Position numbers and translations under genes: made by a program. 64,000 bases of DNA from DATMRS01 sp035566015 (GTDB taxonomy: Bacteria; Pseudomonadota; Alphaproteobacteria; Sphingomonadales; Sphingomonadaceae), in contig DATMRS010000004.1 in assembly GCA_035566015.1 (NCBI GenBank), positions 124,001 to 188,000 on the forward strand, read 5' to 3'. The notes below the pieces were generated by a model. That model was given only the letters and a program-made list of their open reading frames with translations. It made no database searches and had not been told where the DNA came from. Shown one piece after another: positions 26,553 to 34,691 of the stretch (its first letter is position 1; every line of letters begins with the position of its first letter).

Positions 26553-28199
26553 TCAGGCGACGAGCGCGGGCACGCCGCAGCGCACCCCGTTCACGCGAAC
26601 ATCCGCCTGCCCGATATGAATGCCGAGCAGGCCGGTGAGCGCATTGACGAGTGTGTCGAGCGCTGGCGCCGCCACGCCGAGGCTGTTGCCGACAAGCGCG
26701 CCGACCGGCCCCGTCCCGATCGAGAGCCCGCCAACCTTTACCGACAGATCGAGATTGCGGACCAGCGATCCGGCAATCCCCTGAACGAGGCTGCCCGACG
26801 AGACGGTCTTCAGCCGATGGCCGGCAATATCGGTGCTGTCGAAGGAGACGCCCTGCCAATCCTGGTTGGACAAGTCGACGCGCGCCTGGCCCGCAACGGT
26901 TATGAGCGGCAGCGTGACGATCTTCGCCGGCCGTTCGGCGACCGCGGTTTTGTGATTGCTTAGATCGGCGGTGTCGATGTCCGCGATCGAGACATGGCCG
27001 GGCGCGGGGCGCACGAGCAGCGATACCGACTGCGGCTTGCGCGCCTTGCAGTCGATCGCCGACAGCTTCGCCTCGGCCTCGGCCAGTTCGATGAACAGCG
27101 GCAGTCGCACCGATGCGATGCCGAGCAAATTGCCGGCGGGCAGAACGCGGGCGTCGAGATAGAGGCGCGTCTGCGCGGTCCGGATCACCGGCTCGCCCTT
27201 CGCCGTCACCGTCACCCAGGGCGAGGTGGCCATTCTGTCGCCGATCGCCAGCGTGGCGGTGACGTTCGTCAGCCCCGGCACGGTCGCGCCGAGATCGAGC
27301 TGAACCTGGCGGTCGCCATTGGCGAGCCCGAGCGTCGTGCGCAGCATGTCGAAGGCGTTGACCCGGATCGCCTGGCCCGATGCGGCATGATCCTGCGCGC
27401 CGATCGGGCCGAGATCGATCAGCGACCCGAGCGTGACGTCGGCGGTGCCGGTCAGGCTTCCCGCCAGTTTGCGCAAGGCCGATCCGGCCGATGCCGATCC
27501 GTCCGCATCGAGCGCGCTCGCCAGCGCCTGGATGACGTCGCCCGTCGTCATGTCCGCCGCGAGCACTTCGTCATAGGAGGCGGCTTCCAGATGGAGGCGC
27601 GTGGCGAGCGCATCGGTGAAGGTAAGCAGGTCGACATCGGTGTCGAGCAGCGCATCATAATCCATCACCGACAGGTTGATGCTGGAACCGGTAAGCGCGC
27701 CAAGCAGCGCATTGGCGAGGCCCCCTTGCAGCGCGAGAAGGCGCGATCCGATCGAGAAGCTGGCCAGATTCGCGCGCGCGGCGGTGGCGCTGCGGCTGAT
27801 GCGCGTGCTTTTGCGGCCGAGCGCCAGCGCGAAATAGAGCGGCGCCTCGCTGGTGATCGTGACGCGCGCGGCATCGGCGCCCGTCGTCGCATCGGTGAAG
27901 CGGTCGTCCACCGGAATCTTCGGATCGGGCCGATAGATGCCGGGGCGGACCGTCAGCGTATAAGGCTGCTTCCAGCCGTTGAGGCGCACCGTCGCGTCGG
28001 CGGCCGCGAAGGGGGTGTCGAGCTGGGCGGCGGCCGACAGCGCAGCGGCATCGGCGATGCCCTGGAGCCGCCTCGTCTCGAAATAGACCGAACCGAGATC
28101 GACCGCGAAGGCGAGGCAGCCGATGCTGGCAAGCAGCGATCCCGCCGCGATCGCCGTCACCGCACCGCGCCGATCGCCTCGCAGTGAAGGCCATCGCAT
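26553..28199 (-). CDS. TadG-like Flp pilus assembly/secreted protein
   Basis: 548 residues. The N-terminal 45 residues match the Tad/TadG N-terminal domain (RRGAVTAIAAGSLLASIGCLAFAVDLG, then VYFETRRLQGIADAAALSAA), with a single membrane anchor. The rest, about 500 residues, is a predicted exported region rich in Ala, Asp, Leu and Thr with no von Willebrand factor A motif that I can see. Two cysteines lie in the C-terminal part. The start at ATG 28199 overlaps the tadE-like stop (TGATG), with a G-rich ribosome site upstream. No tadA/B/C, rcpA or pilin genes occur nearby, so this pair is outside a pilus locus. Confidence 0.78.
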   Translation of the reverse strand: MRWPSLRGDRRGAVTAIAAGSLLASIGCLAFAVDLGSVYFETRRLQGIADAAALSAAAQLDTPFAAADATVRLNGWKQPYTLTVRPGIYRPDPKIPVDDRFTDATTGADAARVTITSEAPLYFALALGRKSTRISRSATAARANLASFSIGSRLLALQGGLANALLGALTGSSINLSVMDYDALLDTDVDLLTFTDALATRLHLEAASYDEVLAADMTTGDVIQALASALDADGSASAGSALRKLAGSLTGTADVTLGSLIDLGPIGAQDHAASGQAIRVNAFDMLRTTLGLANGDRQVQLDLGATVPGLTNVTATLAIGDRMATSPWVTVTAKGEPVIRTAQTRLYLDARVLPAGNLLGIASVRLPLFIELAEAEAKLSAIDCKARKPQSVSLLVRPAPGHVSIADIDTADLSNHKTAVAERPAKIVTLPLITVAGQARVDLSNQDWQGVSFDSTDIAGHRLKTVSSGSLVQGIAGSLVRNLDLSVKVGGLSIGTGPVGALVGNSLGVAAPALDTLVNALTGLLGIHIGQADVRVNGVRCGVPALVA

Positions 28200-28627
28200 C
28201 ACAGGCCCCCCAACCGGACGGCGGCGTTGCGCCGGATCGTCGACGGCGGCATCGGCACCAACGGAAACTGGAAGAACACGTCGTGCCGCGCGTCATAGTT
28301 CAGCGCAACCTCGATCGCGTCTTCCGTTTCGTGCACCTGCACCGTCGAGCGGGCGGGATCGATTCCGGCGAGATCCTGGATTTCCGAGAGCACCGCCGCG
28401 CGGGCGAGCGTGTCGCGTTCGGTGGCGGTCAGGCCGGCGATCGCGGCGCGCGCCGCATCATTGGCGACCTGCTGGAGTGAATGCGCGCGCCAGAAATAGC
28501 CGCCATAAGCGAATATCCCCATCAGCATCAGCAGGAAGAGCGGGGCGACGAGTGCGAATTCGACCGCCGAAGTACCCTTTTCCGCGTCCCGCAACGCCCG
28601 CCTGCACCGCGTTCCCCCGGCAGCCAT
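28199..28627 (-). CDS. TadE-like pilus/pseudopilin-type protein
   Basis: 142-residue protein with the TadE signature EKGTSAVEFALVAPLFLLMLMGIFAYGGYF, in which a Glu precedes a hydrophobic segment, and then a variable exported domain. TadE proteins are minor pseudopilins processed by the TadV prepilin peptidase, which is not encoded in this window. ATG 28627 has a well-spaced GGAGG; ATG 28633 sits too close to it. It is coupled to the TadG-like gene downstream. It faces the antitoxin-PAS fusion gene across a 223-base divergent region. Confidence 0.82.
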   Translation of the reverse strand: MAAGGTRCRRALRDAEKGTSAVEFALVAPLFLLMLMGIFAYGGYFWRAHSLQQVANDAARAAIAGLTATERDTLARAAVLSEIQDLAGIDPARSTVQVHETEDAIEVALNYDARHDVFFQFPLVPMPPSTIRRNAAVRLGGL

Positions 28628-28715
28628 TTTCATCCTCCACTCGATATCCGGAGAATAGGTGGCAAATCTGTGGGAGGTGTTTGCCGTCATATTCGCAATT
28701 ACCGCGATCAATTCC

Positions 28716-28770
28716 TCCGAATCGGCCGAACATCTCCCCTGGCGATGGGGTTTTCTCCGAAATGGCCGAA
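28716..28770. promoter_or_regulatory. Paired 15-base direct repeats in divergent tadE / Phd-PAS region
   Basis: TCCGAATCGGCCGAA (28716-28730) and TCCGAAATGGCCGAA (28756-28770) match at 13 of 15 positions and start exactly 40 bases apart, about four helical turns. The core CCGAATCGGC recurs inverted at 28901-28910, and the palindrome ATCGGCCGAT lies at 28883-28892, both inside the start of the Phd-PAS gene. The arrangement is that of an operator set. The obvious candidate binder is the Phd/YefM-like domain encoded next door; this is inference. Confidence 0.5.
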
Positions 28771-28850
28771 AGTGTCCTCGGCGCGGCAAGCTTTGGTCAA
28801 CCATCGGCTTCCAGATTTTTAGTATCGAAAACGAAGCTGGAGGGGATGCC

Positions 28851-29735
28851 ATGCTACAGTCGCAACAGATGGAAAGCGTCACATCGGCCGATTTCGTTCG
28901 CCGATTCGGCCGGTGGCAGGATCAAGTGGCGACGGGGCCGCTCGTCGTTACCCATCATGGCCGCGCGCGTCTCGTCGCCGTGTCGATGGAGCGCTATCAG
29001 GCGCTGACCGAGGGGGAAGAAATCGCGGGGGACGACGGCCACGACGTGCGGCTCGCGACACTTGTCGAGCGGATGGATGAAGGCTTCATCGCCTTCGACG
29101 CGCAACTGCATTTCGTGGACGCCAATCCGGTCGCCTGCGCGCATCTGCGGACGAGTGCGGCGGCGCTGAGAGGGCAGGCGCTGGGGGAGGCGCAGGCCGA
29201 TTTCTTCCGGACTCTCGCGCATTCGCACCTGCTGCGGGCGGCACGATCGGGCGAGGCGGCCGCTTTCGACGCGCCTTCGCTCGCCTATCCGGGCAATTGG
29301 CTGCGTTTCCGCACCTTTCCCTACGGCAGCGGCGCGGCCTGCCTGTTCCGCAATGTCACCGAGGAGAAGGAGGCGCGCCGGCGGGCTCAGGCCGAGACGG
29401 CGCTTGCCGCCGCAATCGAGGCGCATGGGGTGATCGGCTACGCCCGGATCAGCCCCCGCGCTACCTTCCTCGATGTCGACCGGCCCTTGGCGGCGCTCGC
29501 GGGCTTCGATCCGGCGAGCCTGCGCGGCGTGCGGCTGACCGACATCATGCCGCTCAACCGCCGCGTCGCCGCCGCGTGCGAGATAGAGGCGGTGCTCACT
29601 GACGGAGGCGCCCGCGCCTTCGACGGCGCGCTGATGGTCAATCGCGGCGACGAGATCGAAGTCCGCATCAGCCTTGCCTCGATCGACGGCACGCCGGCGA
29701 ACGATGGCGCTGTTGTCGTGGTGACGTTGCGATAG
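28851..29735 (+). CDS. Phd/YefM-like domain fused to PAS domain(s)
   Basis: 294-residue predicted cytoplasmic protein. Residues about 8-52 (SADFVRRFGRWQDQVATGPLVVTHHGRARLVAVSMERYQAL) have the Phd/YefM antitoxin pattern of an N-terminal DNA-binding dimer. Instead of a toxin-neutralising tail, a PAS domain follows (about 62-180: RMDEGFIAFDAQLHFVDANPVACAHL ... CLFRNVTEEKEARRR). A short helix linker and a second PAS-like domain reach the end. No toxin gene lies on either side. ATG 28851 has GGAGGGG five bases upstream; longer upstream starts give non-homologous sequence. It probably acts as a one-component sensor-regulator; ligand and targets are unknown. Confidence 0.72.
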   Translation: MLQSQQMESVTSADFVRRFGRWQDQVATGPLVVTHHGRARLVAVSMERYQALTEGEEIAGDDGHDVRLATLVERMDEGFIAFDAQLHFVDANPVACAHLRTSAAALRGQALGEAQADFFRTLAHSHLLRAARSGEAAAFDAPSLAYPGNWLRFRTFPYGSGAACLFRNVTEEKEARRRAQAETALAAAIEAHGVIGYARISPRATFLDVDRPLAALAGFDPASLRGVRLTDIMPLNRRVAAACEIEAVLTDGGARAFDGALMVNRGDEIEVRISLASIDGTPANDGAVVVVTLR

Positions 29736-29897
29736 GTGGGGCTGATGATTGGGGCCGCACCGCTTTCGCCCAAATCAGACATTCGCCCGAGCAGGCATGT
29801 GCACCTTTATCAAGCTGATGCATGAAGGCATTCGCATTGTTCCAGAAAAATCCATATTGTCGATCAAAGACGTCACTCTGAATCGTTAGGATGTTCT

Positions 29898-30563
29898 GTG
29901 GGGCTGGTCGTTATTACGGGCGGTAATAGAGGTATCGGGCTGGAACTCGCCCGGCTGTTTGTCGCAGATGGTCGAGATGTGGTGCTCGGTATCAGGGATA
30001 TTGCCACCGCCCCTCCATTACCGGCGCAGGTGCTGCCTCTCGACGTCAGCGATGACATGTCGGTGGCGGAGTTCGCCAGCCAACTCGGCGATCAGCCCAT
30101 AGACCTTCTCATCAACAATGCTGGGGTGATTGGCCCCGAACGCCAATCGAGCCTGGATATGGATTATGCAGGCTTCCTGGAAACCCTCAATGTAAACACG
30201 ATCGGTCCCCTGCGGGTTACTCAGGCGCTGCTCGGAAACTTGCGGAAGTCCGCAGCGGCCAAACTCGTGATCCTCACCAGCCGCATGGGTTCACTGACCT
30301 ACGCGAAGTCGGATCGGATCGCCTATCGAGCCTCGAAGGCGGCCGCCAACAAAGTCGTGCAATGCCTTGCCACGGATTTGGAACCGATGGGAATCGCCGT
30401 CGCGGCCATCCATCCCGGTTGGGTCCGGACCGACTTGGGTGGCCCATCCGCCGATATCGCACCCGACGAAAGTGTGCGTGGCATCAAGGCGGTCATCGAA
30501 ACGCTGTCACTCGCGCTGAGTGGGCGCTTCTGGAACTACGATGGAAGCGAATTGGCGTGGTAG
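29898..30563 (+). CDS. Short-chain dehydrogenase/reductase (SDR)
   Basis: 221-residue NAD(P)-dependent oxidoreductase of the classical/C-factor-like SDR type. It has the cofactor loop TGGNRGIG (7-14), NNAG at 73-76, Ser128, and the catalytic YRASK (Tyr143, Lys147). The start is GTG 29898 with AGGA six bases upstream. Base composition is visibly less GC-rich than its neighbours, with codons such as gtt, att and aat more frequent. It stands alone between two unrelated units, which suggests later acquisition. The substrate is unknown. Confidence 0.87.
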   Translation: MGLVVITGGNRGIGLELARLFVADGRDVVLGIRDIATAPPLPAQVLPLDVSDDMSVAEFASQLGDQPIDLLINNAGVIGPERQSSLDMDYAGFLETLNVNTIGPLRVTQALLGNLRKSAAAKLVILTSRMGSLTYAKSDRIAYRASKAAANKVVQCLATDLEPMGIAVAAIHPGWVRTDLGGPSADIAPDESVRGIKAVIETLSLALSGRFWNYDGSELAW

Positions 30564-30641
30564 GCAAATAAACGTAAACGCCCGTCGGTTCCTCACCGCT
30601 TTCTGCCCCTGGGGAAACCCATGCCTATAAAGTGGGGACAT

Positions 30642-30680
30642 AAAAAAAGGGCGCCCGGCACGGACCGGACACCCTTTTTT
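30642..30680 (-). terminator. Terminator of the rpsF-rpsR-rplI operon
   Basis: On the minus strand, a roughly 10-bp stem (GGGTGTCCGG / CCGGGCGCCC, two G-U pairs) with a six-base loop is followed by seven T residues. Flanking A-runs on the other side would also let it work for the plus-strand SDR gene. Confidence 0.85.
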
Positions 30681-30698
30681 GCCTGATTCCCGAAAGGT

Positions 30699-31301
30699 TC
30701 AGCCTTCCGCGGACTCTTCCGCTTCGGCTTCGGGCTCCGCCTGGGCGATTTCGCCCGGCTCGGCGTTGGGATCATAGTCTTCGGTGAAGCCGGCTTCATC
30801 GCGCTCGAACATCGACGCCATGACGTCGACGCCCTGCGTCTGGAGATCGGCTTCCTCGGGCGAGCGGGCGACGTTGACCTTCACCGTCACCGACACTTCG
30901 GGATGAAGCGCGATCTTCACCTCATGAATGCCGATATTCTTGATCGGACGATCGAGGACCACCTGGCTGCGGAGCACCTTCGCGCCTTCGCCATCGAGCG
31001 CCTCGACGATGTCGCGGGCCGAAACCGAGCCGTAGAGCGCGCCGACGTTCGACGCCTGACGGATCAGCGTGATCGACTTGCCGTCGACCGATGTCGCTTC
31101 CTTCTCGGCGCCTTCTCGGCGCTTGGCGTTCTCCGCCTCGATCTGGGCGCGGTTCGCCTCGAATATCTTGCGGTTGGCTTCGTTCGCACGCAGCGCCTTC
31201 TTGCGTGGCAGCAGATAGTTGCGGGCAAAACCCGCCTTCACCGAGACGACGTCGCCAATGGCGCCGAGCTTCTCGACACGTTCGAGCAGGATCACGTCCA
31301 T
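30699..31301 (-). CDS. rplI: 50S ribosomal protein L9
   Basis: Large-subunit protein at the base of the L1 stalk. The N-terminal domain is canonical (MDVILLERVEKLGAIGDVVSVKAGFARNYLLPRKKAL, residues 1-37). A long connecting helix and the C-terminal RNA-binding domain follow. At 200 residues it carries an unusual acidic tail of about 50 residues (Glu/Ala/Asp-rich, from about 150), common in sphingomonads and absent from the 149-residue E. coli protein. It is the third gene of the operon, 13 bases after rpsR. Confidence 0.97.
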   Translation of the reverse strand: MDVILLERVEKLGAIGDVVSVKAGFARNYLLPRKKALRANEANRKIFEANRAQIEAENAKRREGAEKEATSVDGKSITLIRQASNVGALYGSVSARDIVEALDGEGAKVLRSQVVLDRPIKNIGIHEVKIALHPEVSVTVKVNVARSPEEADLQTQGVDVMASMFERDEAGFTEDYDPNAEPGEIAQAEPEAEAEESAEG

Positions 31302-31314
31302 GTGCCCGGCCTCC

Positions 31315-31539
31315 TTATTTCACGATGTAGGGAAGCAGCCCGATGTGACGGGCGCGCTTGATCGCCTTGGCGAGTTCGCGCTGCTTCTTGGCCGAAACGG
31401 CGGTGATGCGGGAAGGAACGATCTTGCCGCGCTCGGACACGAAGCCCTGGAGCAGACGAACGTCCTTATAATCGATCCGGGGAGCGTCCTTCGCGGAGAA
31501 GGGGCAGCTCTTGCGGCGGCGGAAGAAGGGGCGTGCCAT
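31315..31539 (-). CDS. rpsR: 30S ribosomal protein S18
   Basis: 74-residue small-subunit protein that pairs with S6. The sequence is canonical: RPFFRRRKSCPFS, IDYKDVRLLQGFVSERGKIVPSRITAVSAKKQRELAKAIKRARHIGLLPY. It lies 14 bases downstream of rpsF and upstream of rplI, the standard order. Confidence 0.98.
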   Translation of the reverse strand: MARPFFRRRKSCPFSAKDAPRIDYKDVRLLQGFVSERGKIVPSRITAVSAKKQRELAKAIKRARHIGLLPYIVK

Positions 31540-31553
31540 CTTTCTGTTCTCCT

Positions 31554-31967
31554 TCAGGCGGCGTCGCGGTCGTCGCGGTCGCGGCGCGGGCGATCCTCGC
31601 GGCCGCCGTCGCGGTCGCCACGATTGCCGCGGCGATTGTCGCGCTCGTTACGGCGCATCATGGCCGACGGGCCCTGCTCGTGCGCATCGACGCGGATCGT
31701 CATGAAGCGGACGATATCCTCGTTTATCGAAGTCTGGCGCTCCAGTTCGGCGACCACACCGGCGGGCGCGTCGATCTCGAGCATCACATAATGCGCCTTG
31801 CGGTTCTTCGCGATGCGATAGGCGAGGGTGCGCAGACCCCAGGTCTCGGTCTTCACGACCTTGCCATTGCCTTCCTCGATGATCTTGGTGGCGGCTTCCG
31901 CCAGCGCGTCAACCTGGGCTTGCGCCAGATCCTGACGCGCGAGAAACACATGCTCGTAGAGAGCCAT
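31554..31967 (-). CDS. rpsF: 30S ribosomal protein S6
   Basis: 137-residue small-subunit protein. The core (MALYEHVFLARQDLAQAQVDAL, WGLRTLAYRIAKNRKAHYVMLEIDAP, ERQTSINEDIVRFMTIRVD) is followed by a charged Arg/Asp/Gly-rich tail of about 35 residues (NRRGNRGDRDGG...), longer than in E. coli. ATG 31967 has AAAGGACAG upstream. It is the first gene of the rpsF-rpsR-rplI operon and divergent from the manganese riboswitch unit. Confidence 0.97.
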   Translation of the reverse strand: MALYEHVFLARQDLAQAQVDALAEAATKIIEEGNGKVVKTETWGLRTLAYRIAKNRKAHYVMLEIDAPAGVVAELERQTSINEDIVRFMTIRVDAHEQGPSAMMRRNERDNRRGNRGDRDGGREDRPRRDRDDRDAA

Positions 31968-32111
31968 TCGCGCTGTCCTTTCATGCCGATCGCTGACGCC
32001 GCCCCATGCGGACGCCCCTCCGGCTTTCTTGAAGGGCGTGCCCATGGCGCAATCGCGGGCAAAAGGCAAGCCGTTGCAAGGCGCGTACCGCCCGGTTTAA
32101 GACGGCTCCGT

Positions 32112-32244
32112 CCTTTTGGGGAGTAGCCAGCCGCCCGGCTCGTCGGGCGGGCTCGCGCGTCAACATGCTTGGTGGAGACACCATGGCGCGCAAGGGAAGG
32201 GGCCGCCGGCCTGGTCGGCGGTGCCATCCGGGCGAGACCAATGG
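32112..32244 (+). ncRNA. yybP-ykoY family (Mn2+-sensing) riboswitch
   Basis: The leader of the UPF0016 gene carries the conserved yybP-ykoY elements in order: GGGGAGTAG at 32118-32126, GTCAACAT at 32159-32166, and GAGACC at 32234-32239. A closing P1 helix can be drawn between CCTTTTGG (32112-32119) and CCAATGG (32238-32244). GC-rich arms fill the space between them. This class binds Mn2+ and switches on exporter genes. Downstream, GGCCGG (about 32261) can pair with CCGGCC just before the start codon region, a possible expression platform. No T-run is seen, so control of translation is more likely than termination (inference). Confidence 0.85.
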
Positions 32245-32321
32245 CATCGGGCTTCCGCACGGCCGGGCGGAAGTGCGATCGCTGTTGGATCGTCCGCACC
32301 GGCCCGGAGACACTGCCCACC

Positions 32322-32894
32322 ATGGAAGCCTTCCTGACCTCCACCGCCATCGTCGCGCTCGCCGAAATCGGCGACAAAACGCAGTTGCTCGCGATCGTAC
32401 TGGCGACGCGCTTTCGTCGCCCGGTGCCGATCATCCTCGGCATTCTTGGCGCGACGATCGCCAACCATTTCCTTGCGGCCTTCGCGGGCGTGGAGATCGC
32501 CTCGCTGCTCGACGGCCAGTGGTTCCGCTATCTGGTCGCCGCTTCCTTCATCCTGATGGCGGCGTGGACGCTGATCCCTGACAAGCTTGACGAGGAGGAG
32601 GAGAAGCCCTCGCGCTTCGGCCCGCTCCTCACCACCCTCGTCGCCTTCTTCTTCGTCGAGATGGGGGACAAGACACAGATCGCGACGATCGCGCTCGGCG
32701 CGCGTTTCCATGATGTCGTCGCGGTCGCCTCGGGCACCACCTTGGGCATGATGCTCGCCAACGTGCCGGCGGTCTTCCTCGGCGATGCGCTGGTGAAGCG
32801 CGTGTCGCTGCGGCTGGTGCATGGCATCGCCGCGCTGCTGTTCCTCGTCATCGGCCTGTGGATGCTGGCGGAGACGGCAGGCTGGATCGGTTGA
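32322..32894 (+). CDS. TMEM165/GDT1 (UPF0016) family cation exporter, probable Mn2+ exporter
   Basis: 190-residue membrane protein of six spans in two inverted halves. Each half carries the family motif E-x-G-D-K-T: VALAEIGDKTQLLAIVLATRF near residue 10 and FFFVEMGDKTQIATIALGARF near 110. An acidic loop (DKLDEEEEKPS) separates the halves. Bacterial members such as Vibrio MneA export Mn2+. The manganese riboswitch in its leader strongly supports that role here. ATG 32322 is chosen over upstream frames because the family alignment begins there; the sequence before it belongs to the riboswitch. Confidence 0.92.
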   Translation: MEAFLTSTAIVALAEIGDKTQLLAIVLATRFRRPVPIILGILGATIANHFLAAFAGVEIASLLDGQWFRYLVAASFILMAAWTLIPDKLDEEEEKPSRFGPLLTTLVAFFFVEMGDKTQIATIALGARFHDVVAVASGTTLGMMLANVPAVFLGDALVKRVSLRLVHGIAALLFLVIGLWMLAETAGWIG

Positions 32895-32966
32895 CGGTGC
32901 GAGGGCTTGCCACGGCGCGCGGCTCTTCCTAGTCCGCGACGATACCGTCGCAATCAGGGGCCAGAG

Positions 32967-33902
32967 ATGCGCGCATTCCTTTTTCCCGGGCAGGGAAGCC
33001 AGACCGTCGGCATGGGCGCCGCGCTCGCCGAGGCGAGCGCCGCCGCGCGCGAGACGTTTCAGGAAGTGGACGACGCACTCGGCCAGCACCTCTTCCGGCT
33101 GATGCGCGAAGGGCCGGCGGACGAGTTGACGCTGACCGAGAACGCCCAGCCTGCGATCATGGCGAACTCGATCGCGGCGCTGCGCGTGCTGGAGCGCGAG
33201 GGCGGCGTCCGTCTTGCCGACAAGATGGCCTTCGTCGCCGGCCACAGCCTGGGTGAATATAGCGCGCTGTGTGCCGCCGGTGCGCTGGAGCTTGCGGAGA
33301 CGGCGCGCCTGCTGAAGCTGCGCGGTCAGGCGATGCAGGCGGCGGTGCCCGTCGGCGTCGGCGCGATGGCGGTGCTGCTCGGCCTCGATTTCGACGAGGC
33401 GAAGGCGGTTGCCGAAGAAGCGGCGGAGGGCGAGGTCTGCACCGCCGCGAACGACAATGCGCCGGGGCAGGTCGTCGTCTCGGGCCACAAGGACGCGATC
33501 GACCGGGCGGTGGAAATCGCCAAGGCGCGCGGCGCGAAACGGGCGATGCTGCTGCCCGTCTCTGCCCCCTTTCATTGTCCGCTGATGCAGCCTGCCGCCG
33601 ATGCGATGGCCGATGCGCTCGCCGGTGCGAAGCTCGTAGCGCCGCTGGTGCCGCTCTATGCCAATGTCACCGCCGCGCCGGTTGCCGATCCGGTGACGAT
33701 CCGTGCGCTGTTGGTCGAGCAGGTGACGGGCACGGTGCGTTGGCGCGAGAGCATTGCCGCGATGGCGGCGGCTGGCGTCGATCGGTTCGCCGAGTTCGGC
33801 GGCAAGGTGGTCGGCCCGATGGTGAAGCGAATCGCAGCCGATGCGGACGCGGTCAGCATCGTTTCGATGGCGGACGTCGAGGCGCTCGCCAAGACTCTCT
33901 GA
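32967..33902 (+). CDS. fabD: Malonyl-CoA:ACP transacylase
   Basis: Loads malonyl groups on acyl carrier protein for fatty acid synthesis. The 311-residue protein has FLFPGQGSQTVGMG at 4-17, the nucleophile Ser94 in GHSLGE, the substrate Arg in LRGQAMQ near 118, and the catalytic His203 in SAPFHCPLM. ATG 32967 has AGGGG seven bases upstream. fabG follows after 23 bases, so the two form an operon. Confidence 0.97.
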   Translation: MRAFLFPGQGSQTVGMGAALAEASAAARETFQEVDDALGQHLFRLMREGPADELTLTENAQPAIMANSIAALRVLEREGGVRLADKMAFVAGHSLGEYSALCAAGALELAETARLLKLRGQAMQAAVPVGVGAMAVLLGLDFDEAKAVAEEAAEGEVCTAANDNAPGQVVVSGHKDAIDRAVEIAKARGAKRAMLLPVSAPFHCPLMQPAADAMADALAGAKLVAPLVPLYANVTAAPVADPVTIRALLVEQVTGTVRWRESIAAMAAAGVDRFAEFGGKVVGPMVKRIAADADAVSIVSMADVEALAKTL

Positions 33903-33925
33903 TTCGGGCCAGTGGAGACGCTCAT

Positions 33926-34666
33926 ATGTTCGATCTGAATGGGATGACCGCGCTGGTGACGGGCGCTTCGGGCGGCCTCGGCTCGGCGATTGCCAACGCT
34001 TTGGCGGAGCAGGGCGCGCGCGTCGCGCTGTCGGGCACGCGCGAGGCGGCGCTGAACGAGGTGGCGGCCGGGCTCGGCGGCGATCCGGTGGTGCTGCCCT
34101 GCAACCTCGCCGATGCCGAGGCGGTGGACGGCCTCGTGCCGCGCGCGCTCGATGCGCTGGGGGGCAAGCTCGACATTCTCGTCAACAATGCCGGGATCAC
34201 GCGCGACAATCTGGCGATGCGGATGAAGGATGAGGAGTGGCAGCAGGTGCTTGCCGTCAACCTTGAGGCCGCCTTCCGCCTGATCCGCGCGTCGCTGAAG
34301 CCGATGATGAAGGCGCGATTCGGCCGTATCGTCTCGATCACCTCGGTCGTCGGCGTGACGGGCAATCCCGGCCAGGCCAATTATGCCGCGTCGAAGGCGG
34401 GGCTGATCGGCATGTCGAAGGCGCTGGCGCAGGAAGTAGCGAGCCGCGCGATTACCGTGAACTGCGTCGCGCCGGGCTTCATCGTCTCGGCAATGACCGA
34501 CGCGCTGCCCGATGCGCAGAAGGAGGCTCTCACCGCCCGCATCCCCACCGGCCGCCTCGGCGCGGGCGAGGACGTCGCGGCGGCGGTGGCCTATCTGGCG
34601 AGCCGCGAGGCAGGCTACGTCACCGGCCAGACGCTGCATGTCAATGGCGGCATGGCGATGCTCTAA
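33926..34666 (+). CDS. fabG: 3-oxoacyl-[acyl-carrier-protein] reductase FabG
   Basis: NADPH-dependent reduction of 3-oxoacyl-ACP. The 246-residue SDR has TGASGGLGSAIA at 12-23, NNAG at 87-90, the catalytic Ser140-Tyr153-Lys157, and the FabG-typical ending YVTGQTLHVNGGMAML. Downstream of fabD it ends close to a convergent PAP2 gene. Its GC-rich coding sequence is typical of the window. Confidence 0.97.
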   Translation: MFDLNGMTALVTGASGGLGSAIANALAEQGARVALSGTREAALNEVAAGLGGDPVVLPCNLADAEAVDGLVPRALDALGGKLDILVNNAGITRDNLAMRMKDEEWQQVLAVNLEAAFRLIRASLKPMMKARFGRIVSITSVVGVTGNPGQANYAASKAGLIGMSKALAQEVASRAITVNCVAPGFIVSAMTDALPDAQKEALTARIPTGRLGAGEDVAAAVAYLASREAGYVTGQTLHVNGGMAML

Positions 34667-34691
34667 AGCGAGAGAAAAACGAGGAGCGGTT

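Noticed and set aside
28851..29735. A conventional toxin-antitoxin locus
   Set aside because: The Phd/YefM-like domain is fused to PAS and there is no RelE/Doc-type toxin gene on either side.
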